The notes under the pieces were generated by a model. That model did not search any database. It saw only the letters and a program-made list of their open reading frames with translations, and had not been told where the DNA came from. Below are positions 62,340-64,000 of a stretch of 64,000 bases of DNA, piece after piece. A program made the translations under genes and the position numbers. Every line of letters begins with the position of its first letter. Position 1 is the first letter of the stretch. The stretch spans positions 62,001 through 126,000 of the forward strand of contig CAOYQO010000001.1 in assembly GCA_948566455.1 (NCBI GenBank), read 5' to 3'. The DNA comes from an uncultured Phocaeicola sp. Its GTDB lineage: Bacteria > Bacteroidota > Bacteroidia > Bacteroidales > Bacteroidaceae.

Positions 62340-63016
62340 TCTAATATAGTTTCATTGAGTATCTGCACTGTCTTTCCGTCCATATCGATAATACCTTCCT
62401 TTATCATCTTATTAATCTCTTTCGATAGTGCAGGGCGGGTTACATTCAGATATTCGGCAAGGGTTGCCTGATTGTGGATGATGTTGACTATTGGAGAATT
62501 CTTTTTCTTGTGTTCCAGCAAGTAGACAACGAAACGTTCACGCACTGTTTTTCGTGATAGGGTTTTCAGGCGGGATACTGTGCAGACATTACAATTGCCT
62601 GTGATGCAAAGAAAGTTGTGTAATATTTTAGGTTCCTCGCTGATAAGCTTAAACATGGACTCTTTGCTGGCGGTGAGTAGGGTACTGTCTTCCATGGCGG
62701 TAAAGGTTGCCGGCAGTACTCCGTCTGAACTGAATAAATGAGGAGTGGCGAATGCACGTGCCGCAACGATATATTCTATCATGACTTCATTTCCCAATCC
62801 GTCGATAATATCTACCCGTAGTTTTCCTTCCAATAATACATATAATTTCTTGCAGAGTGTTCCCTGGGTGGCAATGATATCTTTTTTGTCTACTGAGTAC
62901 AGGGAGATATCCAACCTGTCGAGCAACGAATGCTTGATGTTAAGGGGAAGGTCACGGAACAGCGGAATCTGGAAAAGTAATTCCTGATGTTTGTCGGTTA
63001 ATGTTATTTTCCTCAT
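62327..63016 (-). CDS. Crp/Fnr-family transcription regulator 1
   Basis: A 229-residue regulator when started at ATG 63016 (MRKITLTDKHQELLF). The N-terminal cyclic-nucleotide-binding-like domain spans about 15-135 (IIATQGTLCKKLYVLLEGKLRV); the long dimer helix follows; the C-terminal HTH lies near 180-205 (ATLAEYLNVTRPALSKEI). CITGNCNVCTV near 136-146 contains three cysteines that could bind a metal centre or sense redox state. The TTG at 63040 as start is unlikely because it lies inside the -7 element 63038-63045. It is 45 bases downstream of a second Crp/Fnr gene and may help regulate nitrogen-oxide genes here. Confidence 0.9.
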   Translation of the reverse strand: MRKITLTDKHQELLFQIPLFRDLPLNIKHSLLDRLDISLYSVDKKDIIATQGTLCKKLYVLLEGKLRVDIIDGLGNEVMIEYIVAARAFATPHLFSSDGVLPATFTAMEDSTLLTASKESMFKLISEEPKILHNFLCITGNCNVCTVSRLKTLSRKTVRERFVVYLLEHKKKNSPIVNIIHNQATLAEYLNVTRPALSKEINKMIKEGIIDMDGKTVQILNETILERYV

Positions 63017-63037
63017 TATATTAGGTAGTTGGTTGTA

Positions 63038-63045
63038 CAAAGATA
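63038..63045 (-). promoter_or_regulatory. -7 element of Crp/Fnr regulator 1
   Basis: The minus strand reads TATCTTTG, a perfect TAnnTTTG, 22 bases upstream of the ATG at 63016. It implies a very short leader and excludes the TTG start at 63040. Confidence 0.65.
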
Positions 63046-63061
63046 CGATGAAAAAGTAGAA

Positions 63062-63700
63062 TTAAAAGTATTTCTTCGAATTCTCCTCATTAATACGCAT
63101 TTCTTTTCCTTCTATTTGTATGCAGCCCTCGTTACTCAACTCGGATATGGCACGTGCCAATGACGGACGGGCTACCCCAAGTATATGTGCCACTTCCTGT
63201 TGGGAACCGATGCCTCCATGCATCTTTACATAATTGAGTAATCTGGATTTCAGGCTTTGCAAGGCGAACTCGTTCAGTTTCTTGGATAGAAACAAGCTCC
63301 GGTCGGAAATCAACTTCAGGAAATTCTGCATGATGACCGGGTACTGGTGCATGAACTCCAGAAAAGCATCCTTATTCAGAATCAATACTTCCGAGGTTTC
63401 CAGGGTTTCGATATTCACCGGGAAACGGTTTTCGGAAGCGAAGATGAAAGCCGGTGCAAGGAGTTTCGGGGCACGGAGGGTCTCTATGGTGAGTTGTTTT
63501 CCTTCCGCACTGACCATTTGAGTACGCACTGTTCCATTGCACAGAATATAGAGAGAACGGTAAATATCTCCCTGCATGGCGATAAATTCTCTCGGTTTAT
63601 AAGATTTAAGGGTATGTTGGTGCAACAGAACGAACTTTAACAGCATTTCTTCTGTTATGCCTTGAAATAATGGCATCTGTAATAATATATGTGGTTCCAT
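63062..63700 (-). CDS. Crp/Fnr-family transcription regulator 2, HcpR candidate
   Basis: A 212-residue regulator with an N-terminal effector domain (about 8-115, EFIAMQGDIYRSLYILCNGTVRT), a dimer helix (about 118-145) and a C-terminal winged HTH (about 160-200, SQQEVAHILGVARPSLARAI). There are no cysteine clusters for an iron-sulfur site, so it is more like heme- or NO-sensing HcpR/DNR proteins than classical Fnr. It is transcribed divergently from hcp, the usual target and neighbour of HcpR regulators. It is therefore my best candidate to bind the palindromes before hcp and nrfH. Confidence 0.87.
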   Translation of the reverse strand: MEPHILLQMPLFQGITEEMLLKFVLLHQHTLKSYKPREFIAMQGDIYRSLYILCNGTVRTQMVSAEGKQLTIETLRAPKLLAPAFIFASENRFPVNIETLETSEVLILNKDAFLEFMHQYPVIMQNFLKLISDRSLFLSKKLNEFALQSLKSRLLNYVKMHGGIGSQQEVAHILGVARPSLARAISELSNEGCIQIEGKEMRINEENSKKYF

Positions 63701-63727
63701 TCTTTTTTAAGTTTTTTGTGATTAGGT

Positions 63728-63781
63728 GTAACATACGTGACAATTTACCTGCCATAAACTCTCCATCTTTGCACAAAGATA
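63728..63781. promoter_or_regulatory. Divergent regulator/hcp promoter region with Fnr/HcpR-type operator
   Basis: The imperfect palindrome GTAACATACGTGAC (63728-63741) precedes, by exactly 22 bases, the plus-strand -7-like element CATCTTTG (63764-63771) for hcp. Two bases further on, CAAAGATA (63774-63781) is a perfect -7 element TATCTTTG for the minus-strand regulator. Together they form the palindrome ATCTTTG-CA-CAAAGAT. The hcp leader would be about 120 bases. The operator lies near -40 relative to the hcp start, as expected for a class II activator. Confidence 0.65.
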
Positions 63782-63894
63782 ATGCAAATCGAATGCAGAA
63801 CTTTCATGCTTGCATGAAAAAGTTATGCTGAGATGCAGCTTGTCTTCTTTAAAGAGAAGGAATATATATTTTATAACTAAATAAAAAGAATAAG

Positions 63895-64000
63895 ATGATG
63901 GAAGCTAAAATGTTTTGTTATCAGTGCCAGGAGACAATGAAAGGCACCGGTTGTATCTTGAAAGGTGTGTGTGGAAAAGAAAGTCATACAGCAAAGGCAA
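63895..64000 (+). CDS. hcp: Hybrid cluster protein (hydroxylamine reductase), N-terminal fragment
   Basis: The first 35 codons of a gene that runs off the right edge: MMEAKMFCYQCQETMKGTG then CILKGVCGKES. The cysteines in CYQCQET...GC...GVCG are the N-terminal set that binds the iron-sulfur cluster of hybrid cluster proteins. Hcp is an NO reductase or hydroxylamine reductase in anaerobes and protects from nitrosative stress. Start is ATG 63895 or the adjacent ATG 63898. Its location next to a Crp/Fnr regulator, and a promoter that copies the layout of the nrf promoter, fit joint control with nitrite reduction. Confidence 0.92.
   Translation, partial: MMEAKMFCYQCQETMKGTGCILKGVCGKESHTAKA

Noticed and set aside
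63017..63040. TTG start for the first Crp/Fnr regulator
   Set aside because: The codon lies inside a perfect -7 element, so it would not be in the transcript; ATG 63016 is preferred.
1..64000. CRISPR array, tRNA or rRNA genes
   Set aside because: I looked for regularly spaced repeats, cloverleaf sequences and rRNA stretches and saw none.

Overview
The window looks like a Bacteroides chromosome, probably close to the B. cellulosilyticus/intestinalis group. The evidence is two SusC/SusD pairs, many secreted glycan-degrading enzymes, Bacteroidetes-type promoters (-7 element TAnnTTTG), lipoproteins with acidic residues after the acylated cysteine, and a five-gene nitrite-ammonification operon. 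I see no rRNA, tRNA, CRISPR array, integrase or intact transposase.

Layout. 1-5226 (minus): end of a glycan-uptake operon (lipoprotein fragment, SusD, SusC) continuing past the left edge. 5964-7879 (plus): queuosine operon (YhhQ-type transporter, queC, queF) behind a canonical promoter and a preQ1-I-like riboswitch. 7927-10687: small lipoprotein and an orphan sensor kinase. 10706-31611: carbohydrate enzymes, mostly minus strand: GH88, GH43, GH97, GH127/146, a PL38-like lyase, a second GH97 (plus), an alpha/beta-hydrolase, a TlpA-like lipoprotein, a GH28/49-like pseudogene, a GH51-like enzyme and a protein with three GH43 modules. 31829-35632 (plus): a very large heparinase II/III-type lyase. 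35639-38820: accessory stretch with an HTH/coiled-coil protein behind a structured leader, a broken AAA ATPase, dispersed repeats and a Spy-like protein. 38856-47636 (minus): beta-helix enzyme plus the operon ECF sigma - surface glycan-binding protein - SusC - SusD. 47856-53625: two tandem HTCS-like regulators lacking kinase and receiver domains. 53943-56693: a second heparinase II/III-type lyase. 56855-62276 (plus): nrfH-nrfA-ccsB-ccsA-porin. 62327-64000: two Crp/Fnr regulators and the start of hcp.

How the genes work together. The region 10706-56693 appears to be one polysaccharide utilisation locus for an acidic, arabinose-containing glycan. Lyases would cut uronic-acid linkages, GH88 would remove the unsaturated uronic acid, GH43/GH51/GH127 enzymes would remove arabinose or xylose, GH97 enzymes alpha-linked hexose, and SusC/SusD would import oligomers. 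The substrate is inferred, not shown.

Most notable observation. Nine sites spread over 43 kb share a bipartite motif, TACGA-N15-(C/T)ACTCA, with an identical 20-base offset. They lie in front of the enzyme genes, always in the same orientation relative to the gene, and even in front of the pseudogene. I propose them as operators for one or both of the tandem membrane-bound AraC regulators. The SusC/SusD operon lacks the motif and is headed by its own ECF sigma factor, suggesting split control. A second regulatory find is a 14-base palindrome placed exactly 22 bases before the -7 element of both nrfH and hcp, suggesting a shared Fnr/HcpR-type activator.
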